A stretch of 64,000 nucleotides of DNA from positions 62,001 to 126,000 of the forward strand of contig NZ_CALJPG010000009.1 in NCBI RefSeq assembly GCF_937980635.1, given 5' to 3'. The notes under the pieces were generated by a model, which saw only the letters and a list, made by a program, of their open reading frames with translations, searched no databases and had not been told where the DNA came from. A program made the translations under genes and the position numbers. This DNA comes from an uncultured Campylobacter sp. (GTDB lineage Bacteria > Campylobacterota > Campylobacteria > Campylobacterales > Campylobacteraceae). Below, in pieces: positions 24,377-33,519 of this stretch; position 1 is the first letter of the stretch, and every line of letters begins with the position of its first letter.

Positions 24377-27193
24377 ATGCAGACCATCACGATCATCGAT
24401 ACGTTCGGCTTTTTTTTCAGGCTCTACTACGCTATGAGCGGGCTTAAAACCAAAGACGGCAAACCCAGCGGCATGGTGAGCGGGTTTGCGAGCTTTATCG
24501 CAAATCTTTCGAAGGAATTTAAGAGCGATTATATAATTTTCGCTCTGGATAGCAAGGGCAAGACCTTTCGCTCGGATATCGATCCGAACTACAAAACTAA
24601 CCGCCAAGCCCCGCCGCCTGCGCTTTTGCAGCAGCTGCCCGTCTGCATCGAGATGATCGAAAAGATGGGGCTTTACTCGCTCGGGCGCGAGGGCTACGAG
24701 GCGGACGATCTCATCGCAAGCGTCGTTAAAAAGCACGGCGCCACGCATAAAATCAACATCGTTACCTCCGACAAGGACCTGTATCAGCTCATCGGCGAAA
24801 ACGTTAAAATTTACAGTCACGGCAAAAAGATGCTTTACGGAAGGGATGAGTGTTTGCAGCGCTACGGCGTCTATCCCGAGCAGATCGTGGATTTTTTAGC
24901 GATCTGCGGCGACAGCGCCGATAATATCCCGGGCGTGCGCGGCATCGGCGATAAGGGGGCGAAGAAGCTTTTAGACGAATGGGGCTCGCTCGATGAGATC
25001 TATTCAAATTTAGACCGCCTGCCGCAAAACAAACAGCGCGAGTATCTGATAGAAGGTAGGCAGAGCGCTTACATAAGCAAGCGCCTGGCCACGCTTTACG
25101 ACGAGCTGGAAATCCCGCCTTTGGAGGACGCGAAATTTCCGCAGCAAAATCCGCTTTTTAAAATTCGCGAAATTTTAAAAGATTACGCGCTAAATAGGCT
25201 TCTTTCGGCATTAAGCTTGCAAGAGCAGAACGGACTTGATCTTTGGGGCGAGGGCAAAGGCACAAGCACAAAAAGCTCCGTTTTAAGCGCGGGTAGAGAA
25301 GGCGCGGGCGCAGAGCTGTCTCGCGGTGGCTCTATCTTGGGCGCTGCCGTAGGGGGGCTAGACGGGCAAAATTCTATCCCGGGCGGCTCTGTTTGCGGCG
25401 GACAAAGCTGTGAGAGCGCTTTTAAAACGCCCTTTGAGTCTATTTGTATCACCGATGCCGCGGAGCTTGCAAGGCTGTGCGAGGGAGTGGACGCCGAGAC
25501 CTTAGTGAGCTTCGATACGGAAACTACTAGCATCGACAGCAAAAGCGCCAAGATCGTGGGGTTTTCGTTTGCGTTTAACGAGGAGTGCGCCTACTACGTT
25601 CCGCTCGCGCATAGCTATTTGGGCGCTCCTGCTCAAATTTCTTCGGACGCGGCAAAGGCTGCGATCGGCTCGCTGTTTCGCGGATATGTCGTGGGGCAAA
25701 ATTTAAAATACGATTTTGAGATCGTGAAAAATAATTTTAACATTGAGCCGCCTGCGCGCTTTGCCGATACGATGGTGCTGGCGTGGCTGCTCGATCCCGC
25801 AAACGCTGTGGGGATGGACTCTATCTCGCCGCGCTATCTAGGCTATGAGACCGTGCATTTCGGCGACGTCGTCAAAAAGGGCGAGACCTTCGCCTCTGTA
25901 GAGCTGGACGCCGCTACAATCTATGCTAGCGAGGATGCGTGGGTGACGCTGAGGCTGTATTTTAAGCTAAAGGAGCTGTTAGAGCACGCGCTTTTTAAGC
26001 TCGCGCAGGAGCTTGAGTTCCCATTCGTGCGGGTGCTTTGGCAGATGCAAAGATGCGGCATCAAGATCGACGTAGAGATGATAAAGCGCCTTATCGTGCG
26101 TAACGAAAAGTCCCTGCGAGCGCTCACGGATGAAATTTATGAGCTTTGCGGCGAGCAGTTTAATATAAACTCTCCCGCTCAGCTCGGTGCCGTGCTTTTC
26201 GAGCGGCTTGGGCTTCCTGCGGCGAAGCGCACGAAGACGGGCTATAGCACCGATGAAAGCGTGCTGAAGGATCTTACGGCGCTGCATCCCGCGGTGGGTA
26301 AAATTTTAGACTACCGCGAGCTGTTTAAGCTGCAAAGCACCTACTGCGAGCCGCTGCTGCAGCTTGCCCTGGCCGATGCGCAAAACCGCGTCAGATCGAA
26401 TTTCTTGCAGACCGGCACGGCCACCGGGCGGCTAGCGAGCAAAAATCCGAACCTTCAAAATATCCCCGCGCGCGGTACGTTTGCGAAGGACGTGCGAGAC
26501 TGCTTTCTAGCAGACGAAGGCTACTCGCTGATCTCGCTTGATTACTCGCAGATTGAGCTGCGCCTACTAGCGCACTTCTCGCGCGATCCTGCGCTTTTGG
26601 CGGCGTTTAGGGCGGATGAGGACATTCACGCGCGCACGGCGATCAGCATCTTCGGCGACGCACAGCCCACGCACCGCACGATCGCAAAGAGCATAAATTT
26701 CGGCCTTATCTACGGCATGGGCGCGGGTAAGCTAAGCGATAGCCTAGGTATCGCGCGCGCCGAGGCGAAAGGCTATATCGAGCGCTATTTCGCGGCGTTT
26801 TCCACGATCAAGGAGTTTTTGCAAAGCATAAAATCGGACGCGAAAGAAAGCGGCTATGTAAGCACGCTTTTTGGGCGCAGGCGCTACTTCGATTTCGCAA
26901 ACGCGCGTAACAACATGGTCTATGCGAGCTACGAGCGCGAGGCGGTGAATACGAAATTTCAAGGCTCCGCCGCCGACATCATCAAAAAGGCGATGGTTGA
27001 GATTTCGCCGCTGCTAAACGATGAGGTGCGGCTAATTTTGCAGATCCACGATGAGCTGATCTTCGAGGTGCGGGACGATTTGGCGCAGAGCTTCGGCGAG
27101 CGCGCGCAGGAGATAATGCAAAGCGCGGCGAGCCTGAACGTGCCGCTTAAGACGAGCCTAAACATCGCAAAGCGCTGGGGCGAGCTGAAGTAG
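24377..27193 (+). CDS. polA: DNA polymerase I
   Basis: 938 residues with all three domains. The 5'-3' exonuclease occupies about residues 1-280 (IDTFGFFFRLYYAM, GYEADDLIAS, DSADNIPGVRGIG). The 3'-5' exonuclease starts near residue 375 and has the active DTETT motif, so proofreading should be intact. The polymerase has TATGRLASKNPNLQNIPARG, SLDYSQIELRLLAHFS, HRTIAKSINFGLIYG and QIHDELIFEV. An unusual Gly/Ser/Ala-rich linker of about 60 residues (near 285-345) joins the first two domains and explains the extra length over C. jejuni PolA. It performs DNA repair and RNA primer removal. Confidence 0.97.
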   Translation: MQTITIIDTFGFFFRLYYAMSGLKTKDGKPSGMVSGFASFIANLSKEFKSDYIIFALDSKGKTFRSDIDPNYKTNRQAPPPALLQQLPVCIEMIEKMGLYSLGREGYEADDLIASVVKKHGATHKINIVTSDKDLYQLIGENVKIYSHGKKMLYGRDECLQRYGVYPEQIVDFLAICGDSADNIPGVRGIGDKGAKKLLDEWGSLDEIYSNLDRLPQNKQREYLIEGRQSAYISKRLATLYDELEIPPLEDAKFPQQNPLFKIREILKDYALNRLLSALSLQEQNGLDLWGEGKGTSTKSSVLSAGREGAGAELSRGGSILGAAVGGLDGQNSIPGGSVCGGQSCESAFKTPFESICITDAAELARLCEGVDAETLVSFDTETTSIDSKSAKIVGFSFAFNEECAYYVPLAHSYLGAPAQISSDAAKAAIGSLFRGYVVGQNLKYDFEIVKNNFNIEPPARFADTMVLAWLLDPANAVGMDSISPRYLGYETVHFGDVVKKGETFASVELDAATIYASEDAWVTLRLYFKLKELLEHALFKLAQELEFPFVRVLWQMQRCGIKIDVEMIKRLIVRNEKSLRALTDEIYELCGEQFNINSPAQLGAVLFERLGLPAAKRTKTGYSTDESVLKDLTALHPAVGKILDYRELFKLQSTYCEPLLQLALADAQNRVRSNFLQTGTATGRLASKNPNLQNIPARGTFAKDVRDCFLADEGYSLISLDYSQIELRLLAHFSRDPALLAAFRADEDIHARTAISIFGDAQPTHRTIAKSINFGLIYGMGAGKLSDSLGIARAEAKGYIERYFAAFSTIKEFLQSIKSDAKESGYVSTLFGRRRYFDFANARNNMVYASYEREAVNTKFQGSAADIIKKAMVEISPLLNDEVRLILQIHDELIFEVRDDLAQSFGERAQEIMQSAASLNVPLKTSLNIAKRWGELK

Positions 27194-27289
27194 CTCCGCT
27201 AAATTTAAAGCGCAGAGAAATTTTACCCTGGATGATTAGTAAAAATTTCAGCGCGATTTAGGTATATTGTGAAAAATTTAAGGTAAAAG

Positions 27290-28081
27290 ATGAAATTTAA
27301 CGATATTGATTTATCAAACTGGCACGAAAGCGATGTTTGGACGGATGATTTGTGGCTAATCCAAAGCCGCGAAAAAAGCGGAAAACACGAAAATGTCTAT
27401 CATGGAAATTTTGTGCCGCAAGTAGCGTATCAGTTGATTTCTCGTTATACTAAAAAAGGCGAAACGGTTCTGGATCCGTTTTGCGGTAGTGGAACAAGTC
27501 TTTTTGAATGCGAAAAGTTAGGACGAAAGTTCATCGGACTTGATATAAATGAGCAAATTTTAAACTATGTAAAGGCTAAAATGAGCGGTAGTTCGCAAGA
27601 TTTTTTTGCTTTAAATTTATGCGACAATGCCAGTACCTCAGCTAAAATCTATATACAAAATTCGCTTGATTTCTTAGGGCAAAAGCAAGTGGCATTCGCG
27701 ATTTTTCATCCGCCGTATCATGATATTGTCAGATTTACCCAAAATCCGGCGGACTTATCAAACTGCAAAAGCATAGATGAGTTTTTGATTGGATTTAGGA
27801 AAAGTTGCGAAAATTCTTTAAATTTTCTAGCTAAAGACAGATATTTTGCCGTCATTATCGGTGATATTTATAAAAATAGCGAGGTTGTACTGCTATCGTT
27901 TTTATGCCTTGATATGATAAAGAGAAATTTTAAAACTAGATTAAAAGGTGTAATCGTAAAAAATATCGAAGGTAATCGCGGTAAACTCGGAGCGGGCGGA
28001 ATTTGGCGGTATCGTGCATTAAAAAATGACTATTATATTTTTAAGCATGAGTATATTTTGATTTTTAAAAAGGAGTTTTGA
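27290..28081 (+). CDS. DNA methyltransferase of a Type II R-M system (N4/N6 class)
   Basis: A 263-residue amino-methyltransferase. The AdoMet motif DPFCGSG is at residues 62-68, followed by IGLDIN. The catalytic motif is FHPPYHD (140-145), with His in place of the usual D/N/S before PPY. The order (AdoMet motif before catalytic motif) and the N-terminal VYHGNFVPQV segment fit the beta-like N4-cytosine/N6-adenine group. The ATG is preceded by AAGG. It overlaps the HNH nuclease gene by one base (TGATG). The three-gene run is clearly A+T richer than polA and the genes after it, which suggests transfer. Confidence 0.85.
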   Translation: MKFNDIDLSNWHESDVWTDDLWLIQSREKSGKHENVYHGNFVPQVAYQLISRYTKKGETVLDPFCGSGTSLFECEKLGRKFIGLDINEQILNYVKAKMSGSSQDFFALNLCDNASTSAKIYIQNSLDFLGQKQVAFAIFHPPYHDIVRFTQNPADLSNCKSIDEFLIGFRKSCENSLNFLAKDRYFAVIIGDIYKNSEVVLLSFLCLDMIKRNFKTRLKGVIVKNIEGNRGKLGAGGIWRYRALKNDYYIFKHEYILIFKKEF

Positions 28082-28773
28082 TGAGTAAAACTACTAAAAC
28101 AGAGCTTTTCTTAGAACTTGCAAGGCCAAATAAAAATGGTGTTTCTAGATGGGTGAGCGTAGGCGAGTTCATAGGAATTTATAAAGAATTGCAGCTTGGA
28201 AATGGTGGTAGCTGGTGTAGGGCGAATTCAACATTAGCTAAAAATTATATCGTTGAATTTGATAAAAGTCGAACAAGAGGTAACTCAATTGATGCTATTA
28301 GATTAAATGGGCTAAATTTAGCCCAAAATTTTAATCAAAATATTAGGCAAGATATAAAGAATTTTTACAAGACAAGAAATTGCGTGATGCTAGGTATAAA
28401 TGGCACTAGCGAAAATACAAAAATAGAGATAGACCACAAAGACGGCAGAAAAAACGATTGGCGAGTAAGCGATACCGCTACGCAAAGATTAGATGATTTT
28501 CAGCCACTTTGTAAAGCTGCAAATGATATAAAGCGTCAAATTTGTAAAAAGTGTAGAGAAACAAATAAACGTTGGAGGGCTAAAAATTTGCTTGGTAATC
28601 CTTATGACTTTTATGCGGGAAGTGAAGATTATACGGATGATCTAGGTTGTGTAGGCTGTTATCAGTATGATCCAGTGGCATATCGTAAAGAGTGCGTGAG
28701 AAAAATCGCAGATGAAGCAGCCAGGCATACTAGTGAGTTTATTTTTACCAAGCTATATCAAGACGAGCAATGA
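28081..28773 (+). CDS. HNH-family restriction endonuclease
   Basis: 230 residues with an HNH (beta-beta-alpha-Me) nuclease core in the middle. The core has IEIDHKDGRKND with H119 as general base, then LDDFQPLCKAANDIKRQICK with Asn and metal ligands. Cysteine pairs (C144, CKKC at 155-158, CVGC later) probably form a zinc site, as in other HNH restriction enzymes. I start at ATG 28081, which has AAGGAG eight bases upstream; a TTG three bases earlier is also in frame. It overlaps both methyltransferase genes by 1-4 bases. Two methyltransferases around one nuclease suggest recognition of an asymmetric site, one enzyme per strand. Specificity cannot be told. Confidence 0.8.
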   Translation: MSKTTKTELFLELARPNKNGVSRWVSVGEFIGIYKELQLGNGGSWCRANSTLAKNYIVEFDKSRTRGNSIDAIRLNGLNLAQNFNQNIRQDIKNFYKTRNCVMLGINGTSENTKIEIDHKDGRKNDWRVSDTATQRLDDFQPLCKAANDIKRQICKKCRETNKRWRAKNLLGNPYDFYAGSEDYTDDLGCVGCYQYDPVAYRKECVRKIADEAARHTSEFIFTKLYQDEQ

Positions 28774-29759
28774 ACTATATTGGCTCAAAATTTTCATTGC
28801 TCGGTTTTTTGGATGAGAGTATAAGCTCGGTCGTGGGTGGCGATTTATCTAATTTAACGTTTTGCGATATGTTCGCGGGTACGGGCGTAGTCGGTACATA
28901 CTTTAAAAATTGTGTTAAAAAGTTAATCGCAAACGATATAGAGCCTTATAGCTACGCTTTAAATAACCACTATATAAAAAATGACTTAGACGAAAACAAC
29001 TTAGAAAATTTAGTGAATAAATACACTAATTTACCACCTAAAAAAGGTAAAATTTTTGAATTTTATGCACCTGGTGGCGGCAATGGACGACAATATTTTA
29101 GTGATGAAAACGCATGCAGAATCGATGCAATTAGACAAGGAATTTCAGAGCTTAAGCCTGACTCAAATGAGTATTTCGCTATGATTGCGAGCTTGCTTGA
29201 AAGTGCCGATATGGTGGCGAATACAGCATCCGTTTACGGTGCTTTTTTAAAAATTTTTAAAAAAGCAGCTATAAAACCTCTAAATTTTAGTTTGGCGAAA
29301 TTTACGCCGTCATTGCGGCAAAATGAAGTGTATATGGCAGATGTAAATAAACTAATCGAGAAAATTTCTGGTGATATTTTATATCTTGACCCGCCGTATA
29401 ATCATCGCGAATACGGAGCAAATTACCATTTGCTAAATACGATTACGCTCTACGACGACTTCGTGCCGCGCGGTAAAACAGGGCTAAGAGAGTATAAAAA
29501 ATCGCTTTGGTGTAAGAAGCGAACGGTGATGATGGTATTTGAGGATTTGATCAAAAAAGCAAATTTTAAATATATTTTTTTAAGCTACAACAATGAAGGT
29601 CTTATGAGCGAGGTGCAGATTCGAGAAATTTTAAGCAGATATGGCAGATATGATTTAGTAAAGAGGCAGTACCAAAGGTTTCGTGCCGATAAGGAGCAAA
29701 ATCGCAATCATAAGGCGAACTCTACTCTAGAATACCTACATATTTTAGAGAAATTTTAA
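28770..29759 (+). CDS. Dam-like (D12 class) N6-adenine DNA methyltransferase
   Basis: A 329-residue alpha-class adenine methyltransferase. Motif X is NYIGSKFSLLGFL at the N-terminus, motif I is CDMFAGTGVVG (32-42) and motif IV is DPPYNHREY (from residue 207). It overlaps the HNH gene by 4 bases (ATGA), so all three proteins are made from one message. It modifies the host copy of the recognition site on one strand, while the first methyltransferase would modify the other. Low G+C is shared with its partners. It is followed by 356 bases without a gene. Confidence 0.9.
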   Translation: MNYIGSKFSLLGFLDESISSVVGGDLSNLTFCDMFAGTGVVGTYFKNCVKKLIANDIEPYSYALNNHYIKNDLDENNLENLVNKYTNLPPKKGKIFEFYAPGGGNGRQYFSDENACRIDAIRQGISELKPDSNEYFAMIASLLESADMVANTASVYGAFLKIFKKAAIKPLNFSLAKFTPSLRQNEVYMADVNKLIEKISGDILYLDPPYNHREYGANYHLLNTITLYDDFVPRGKTGLREYKKSLWCKKRTVMMVFEDLIKKANFKYIFLSYNNEGLMSEVQIREILSRYGRYDLVKRQYQRFRADKEQNRNHKANSTLEYLHILEKF

Positions 29760-30115
29760 AATTTTGGGACGACAAGGTTTTATAAGTTCGGTAAATTTTA
29801 ATAGTAGAATTCTGCCTCCAAGGAGAATTTGTATGAAATTTTACTTACTCTAAAATTTTAAAGACTAGGCAAAGTTATAAAATTTTTATGTTTTTATAAA
29901 AATTTAGCGAGCTTTATAAATTACAATTTCCATTCACGATAGGTGAAAAGCCTAGAATTTTACTTGCCGCAAGCTCAAAATCGAAATTTTAAAATTACAA
30001 GCTCACGGTTTTTGGCTTATGCATCCAAAAAATCCTTACTAAGTAAAATTCTAGACAAAGAATATCAAGCTCGCGCTAGCGCAAATTCCGCGAGCTTACG
30101 AAAATTTCGCGCCGC
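29760..30115. other. Gap between the R-M operon and the PLP lyase gene
   Basis: No gene accepted. An 87-codon plus-strand frame (29943-30206) runs into the antisense of the lyase gene and has no RBS. The sequence is A/T rich with AAATTTTA-type words. Confidence 0.5.
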
Positions 30116-31252
30116 CTATTTTTTAGATTTTTCTAACGCGGCGGCAAGGTCCGCTATGAGATCGTCCGCGTTTTCGATGCCTATGGCTAGGCGCAGCAAA
30201 TTTTGACTGATGCCGATGCGCTCTTGCAGCTCGCGCGGATAGCTCTCGTGCGTCATCGACGCAGGATGGCAGATCAGGCTTTCTACGCCGCCCAGACTAA
30301 CCGCCAGATCGAATAGCTCAAGGCTGCGCGCAAAGGTTTTATAGTCGTATTGCGGCTTAAGCACCAGCGAGATGACCGCTCCGATGCCGCTAGCTTGGCG
30401 ATCTTGTATCTTTTTTTCGCTCGTAGAATGTGAGCCTGCGAAATTCACCGCCTCTACCGCGGGATTGCTGCGTAAAAATTCTATTATCTTTAGCGTATTT
30501 TCGCTCTGACGGTCGAAGCGCACGCTTAGCGTTTTAAGTCCGCGTATTAGCGAATACGCATCGGTAGGCGATAGCGTCGCGCCCAGAGTGTTTTTCATAA
30601 ACTGAATTCTTGCAGCAAGCTCATCGTCGTTCGTTGTAACGATGCCGGCGATCAGATCGGCATGTCCGCCTATGTATTTGGTCGCGCTATAAACTACGAC
30701 GTCTGCGCCGTGCTCTAGCGGGCGCTGATAATACGGGGTTAAAAAGGTATTATCCATCACCACAAGCGCGCCGTTTTTATGCGCGAGCTCGCTGATGCGC
30801 TCAATGTCGGTTACGCGCAAAAGCGGATTTGAGGGCGTTTCGATGAAGACCATTTTAACGTCGCTTGGAATTTCGGTGATCAAATTTAGATCATCCACCA
30901 AGTCGTAATTGATCCCTTGATTTTTAAAAATCCCGCTTACGTAGCGATAGGTGCCGCCGTAGACGTTGTTATTTAACAGCACGCGATCTCCGCTTTTAAG
31001 CAGCGCAAAGGCAGCGCTCGTAGCCGCCATACCCGAGGCTAGCGCGAAGGCGTATTTACTGCCTTCAAATTTTGCAAAAAGCTCTTCAAAGGCGTTGCGC
31101 GTAGGATTTGCGCCGCGCGAATAAGCGTATTTGCCGAAATCATCCAGGCTTTCTTGCACGAAGGTGCTGGCTAGATATATCGGCGGAATTACCGCATTGT
31201 GGGGGTTGGACTTGGCCTCTATGCCCTTTACGATTAGGGTATCTATTTTCAT
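30116..31252 (-). CDS. PLP-dependent trans-sulfuration enzyme (cystathionine gamma-synthase/lyase family)
   Basis: A 378-residue enzyme of the Cys/Met-metabolism PLP family. Landmarks are YSRGANPTRNAFEELFAKFE, ASGMAATSA, VVMDNTFLTPYYQRPLEHGA and SATKYIGGHADLIAG with the PLP lysine, then SLGGVESLICHPASMTH. It could act as cystathionine gamma-synthase, gamma-lyase or beta-lyase. Its place after a cystine-type ABC importer favours use of imported cystine or cystathionine (sulfur release or methionine synthesis). It is the last gene of a five-gene minus-strand run, 25 bases after the ATPase gene. Confidence 0.9.
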   Translation of the reverse strand: MKIDTLIVKGIEAKSNPHNAVIPPIYLASTFVQESLDDFGKYAYSRGANPTRNAFEELFAKFEGSKYAFALASGMAATSAAFALLKSGDRVLLNNNVYGGTYRYVSGIFKNQGINYDLVDDLNLITEIPSDVKMVFIETPSNPLLRVTDIERISELAHKNGALVVMDNTFLTPYYQRPLEHGADVVVYSATKYIGGHADLIAGIVTTNDDELAARIQFMKNTLGATLSPTDAYSLIRGLKTLSVRFDRQSENTLKIIEFLRSNPAVEAVNFAGSHSTSEKKIQDRQASGIGAVISLVLKPQYDYKTFARSLELFDLAVSLGGVESLICHPASMTHESYPRELQERIGISQNLLRLAIGIENADDLIADLAAALEKSKK

Positions 31253-31277
31253 ATTTTCTCCTTAAAATTTAATGGAT

Positions 31278-32012
31278 TTAAAAGCTCATCGCTCCGATAA
31301 ATTTAGCTATGCGCTCGTCGTTGCTACCGAAGAATTCCTCTGCGTCGCCGTCGAATGCGATAACTCCGCTGTCTAAGAATAAAATTCTATCTGCGATCTT
31401 GCGTGCAAAGCCCATATTGTGCGTGACGATGATAAGCGAGCGATCCTCTGCGGCAAGCTCTGCAATAGTCTTTAGCACCTGCGCCTCAAGCTCGGGATCA
31501 AGCGCGCTCGTAGGCTCATCCAGCAGCAAAAACTCAGGCTGCATAGCAAGCGCCCGCGCGATCGCTACACGCTGGCTCTGACCGCCGGAGAGGCGAGCCG
31601 GATACGCGCCAGCTTTATCTGCCATACCGACTTTTTTTAGCAGCGCCATTGCATTTGCCTCGGCAAGCTCGCGTGGCTGTTTTAGCACGTGTACGGGTGC
31701 TTCGATGACGTTTTGCAAGACATTGAGGTGCGGAAAGAGATTGAAGCTTTGAAAAACCATGCCCGTATGAGCGCGGAACGGATGATACTCGCTTGTTTTA
31801 TGCGGAGCGTCGAAATTTATCTTAAACTCGCCTAGCTGTAGCTCGCCGCCGCTTGGAATTTCGAGCAGATTTATGCAGCGCAGCATCGTGGATTTGCCGG
31901 AGCCGGAGCTTCCTAAAATCACCGTCGTTTGCCCGTCGCGAAATTCTAAGCTTAGCCCATTTAGCACGACGTGATCGCCGAAGCGCTTAGTTAAGTTCGT
32001 AAATTTTATCAT
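31278..32012 (-). CDS. Amino-acid (cystine-type) ABC transporter ATPase
   Basis: A 244-residue nucleotide-binding subunit of a polar amino-acid importer. Walker A is GSSGSGKST, Q-loop MVFQSFNLFPH, signature LSGGQSQRVAIARAL, Walker B LLLDEPTSALD and H-loop IVTHNMGFA. I start at ATG 32012 (MIKFTNLTKRFGDH), which overlaps the permease stop as TGATG. The open frame extends 20 codons upstream, but only inside the permease gene. It pairs with the permease and two binding proteins encoded upstream. Confidence 0.93.
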   Translation of the reverse strand: MIKFTNLTKRFGDHVVLNGLSLEFRDGQTTVILGSSGSGKSTMLRCINLLEIPSGGELQLGEFKINFDAPHKTSEYHPFRAHTGMVFQSFNLFPHLNVLQNVIEAPVHVLKQPRELAEANAMALLKKVGMADKAGAYPARLSGGQSQRVAIARALAMQPEFLLLDEPTSALDPELEAQVLKTIAELAAEDRSLIIVTHNMGFARKIADRILFLDSGVIAFDGDAEEFFGSNDERIAKFIGAMSF

Positions 32013-32680
32013 CACACGAACCTTGAAAATCGTCGCTCTAACTTGGATTGTAAGAACGTAAGAAGGGTGCAAACTGCTAGATAAAATAGCGCCGCCAGCA
32101 CGTATAACGTAAGCGGATCGAATGCCCGTGCGGCGATACGTTGAGCGACCATAAACATATCGACCATCGTAATCGAGGCTACGAGCGAAGTGTCTTTAAG
32201 CGTAGAGATAAATATATTTGATAGCGGCGGCAGCGATATGCGCGCTGCTTGCGGAGCGATAATGCGACGCAGAATTTGAGCGTAGCTCATGCCTAGCGAG
32301 GTAGCCGCTTCCCATTGCCCCTTTGGCACCGATAGGATCGCAGCTCGCACCGCTTCTGAAGCGTAAGCGCCGATATTTAGGCTAAAGGTAATGATCGCAG
32401 CAGCCCAAACATCAAGAGTGATCCCGATGATTGGAAGCCCGAAATACACGATAAAAAGCTGTACCAAAAGCGGAGTGCCGCGAAAAATCCAAATATAAAT
32501 TTCGCTTAGCTGCTTTAAAATTTTAAAATTTGCGATGCGCGAGACCGCCGTCAGCACCGCAAGCACGAGCCCGAGCAGAAATGAGATTATCGTAAGCGGG
32601 ATCGTAACTTGCAGCAGGGCTAGCGCCATCGGCTCTAGCGAGCTGCTAACAAGCTCTAAAATTCTGCTTGTTTCGTTCAT
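32012..32680 (-). CDS. Amino-acid (cystine-type) ABC transporter permease
   Basis: A 222-residue inner-membrane permease with about five helices. The His/Glu/Gln permease features are IFRGTPLLVQLFIVYFGLP, the EAVRAAILSVPKGQWEAATS coupling loop and MSYAQILRRIIAPQA. Like TcyB/YecS it probably works as a homodimer. It overlaps the upstream binding protein by 4 bases and the ATPase by one, so the three are coupled. Confidence 0.92.
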   Translation of the reverse strand: MNETSRILELVSSSLEPMALALLQVTIPLTIISFLLGLVLAVLTAVSRIANFKILKQLSEIYIWIFRGTPLLVQLFIVYFGLPIIGITLDVWAAAIITFSLNIGAYASEAVRAAILSVPKGQWEAATSLGMSYAQILRRIIAPQAARISLPPLSNIFISTLKDTSLVASITMVDMFMVAQRIAARAFDPLTLYVLAALFYLAVCTLLTFLQSKLERRFSRFV

Positions 32681-33426
32681 TCACTCACATCTTTGCCGAA
32701 ATATTTAAGCGAAATTTCTTTTAGCTTGCCTTCGGCTTTGAGTTCGTTTAAGGCTTTGCTGATTTGATCTGCGAGCTCTTTATTGCCCTTTTGCACGATT
32801 GCAGCGCTATAATCGACGTCTTTTAGCTTTGCAGCGATCTTAATCGGAGCGTCCGGGCGCTGCTTTAAAAAGTCGTAAAATACGGTATTATCGCGTACGA
32901 CGGTATCTACGCGGCGAGCGATCAGTAGCTCCATACTTTTAGCGAAACTATCGACGGTTACGTTTTGCGCGCCGTATTTCTTAGCGACTTGCGCCCAGTT
33001 GCTGGTAGCGGAGTCTGCATTTTTCTTGCCTTTTAAATCCTCGAAGCTTTTAATGTCGTTGTTATCTTTATGCACGATGATAGCGCCGTAAACGACGGTG
33101 TAGGGCACAGAATACTCATATTTTTTCTTGCGCTCATCAGTGATGCTTACTTGATTAAACACAGCGTCTGCCTTGCCTGCATCAAATGCTGCAAGCATCG
33201 CATCCCAAGGCGCGGTTAGAAATTCTATTTTTAGACCAAGCTTTTCGGCGACTGCGCGCGCGACATCTACGTCGTATCCTACGAGCTCATTTTTGTCGTT
33301 ATAATACGAAAATGGCGAAAAGGTGCCTTCGGTAGCTACTTTAAGCGTACCTTCGCGTAGCGTTTTAGAGTTTGCACCGCATATTAAAAGCGCGCACGCA
33401 AGCAAAGTTTTTATTAAATTTTTCAT
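32677..33426 (-). CDS. Amino-acid (cystine-type) ABC binding protein 1
   Basis: A 249-residue periplasmic binding protein with an N-terminal signal peptide (hydrophobic LLACALLICGANS). Family features are VATEGTFSPFSYYNDKNELV, GYDVDVARAVAEKLGL, NQVSITDERKKKYEYSVPYT and LKGKK..DSATSNWAQ. The NQVSIT and SATSNW signature is that of cystine/cysteine binders such as TcyA/FliY. It is a close paralogue of the next upstream gene. Its end overlaps the permease by 4 bases. Confidence 0.9.
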   Translation of the reverse strand: MKNLIKTLLACALLICGANSKTLREGTLKVATEGTFSPFSYYNDKNELVGYDVDVARAVAEKLGLKIEFLTAPWDAMLAAFDAGKADAVFNQVSITDERKKKYEYSVPYTVVYGAIIVHKDNNDIKSFEDLKGKKNADSATSNWAQVAKKYGAQNVTVDSFAKSMELLIARRVDTVVRDNTVFYDFLKQRPDAPIKIAAKLKDVDYSAAIVQKGNKELADQISKALNELKAEGKLKEISLKYFGKDVSE

Positions 33427-33519
33427 AATTCCTCCAAAATTTTATGAGCGAAATTTAAAATACGAAATCCCGCCCAACCAAGTTTAAAATTCCACGCTTC
33501 AACTAAGCGGTCGTAGAAT

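Noticed and set aside
31278..32072. Longer start for the ABC ATPase
   Set aside because: The extra 20 codons lie inside the permease gene; ATG 32012 gives the standard N-terminus and TGATG coupling.
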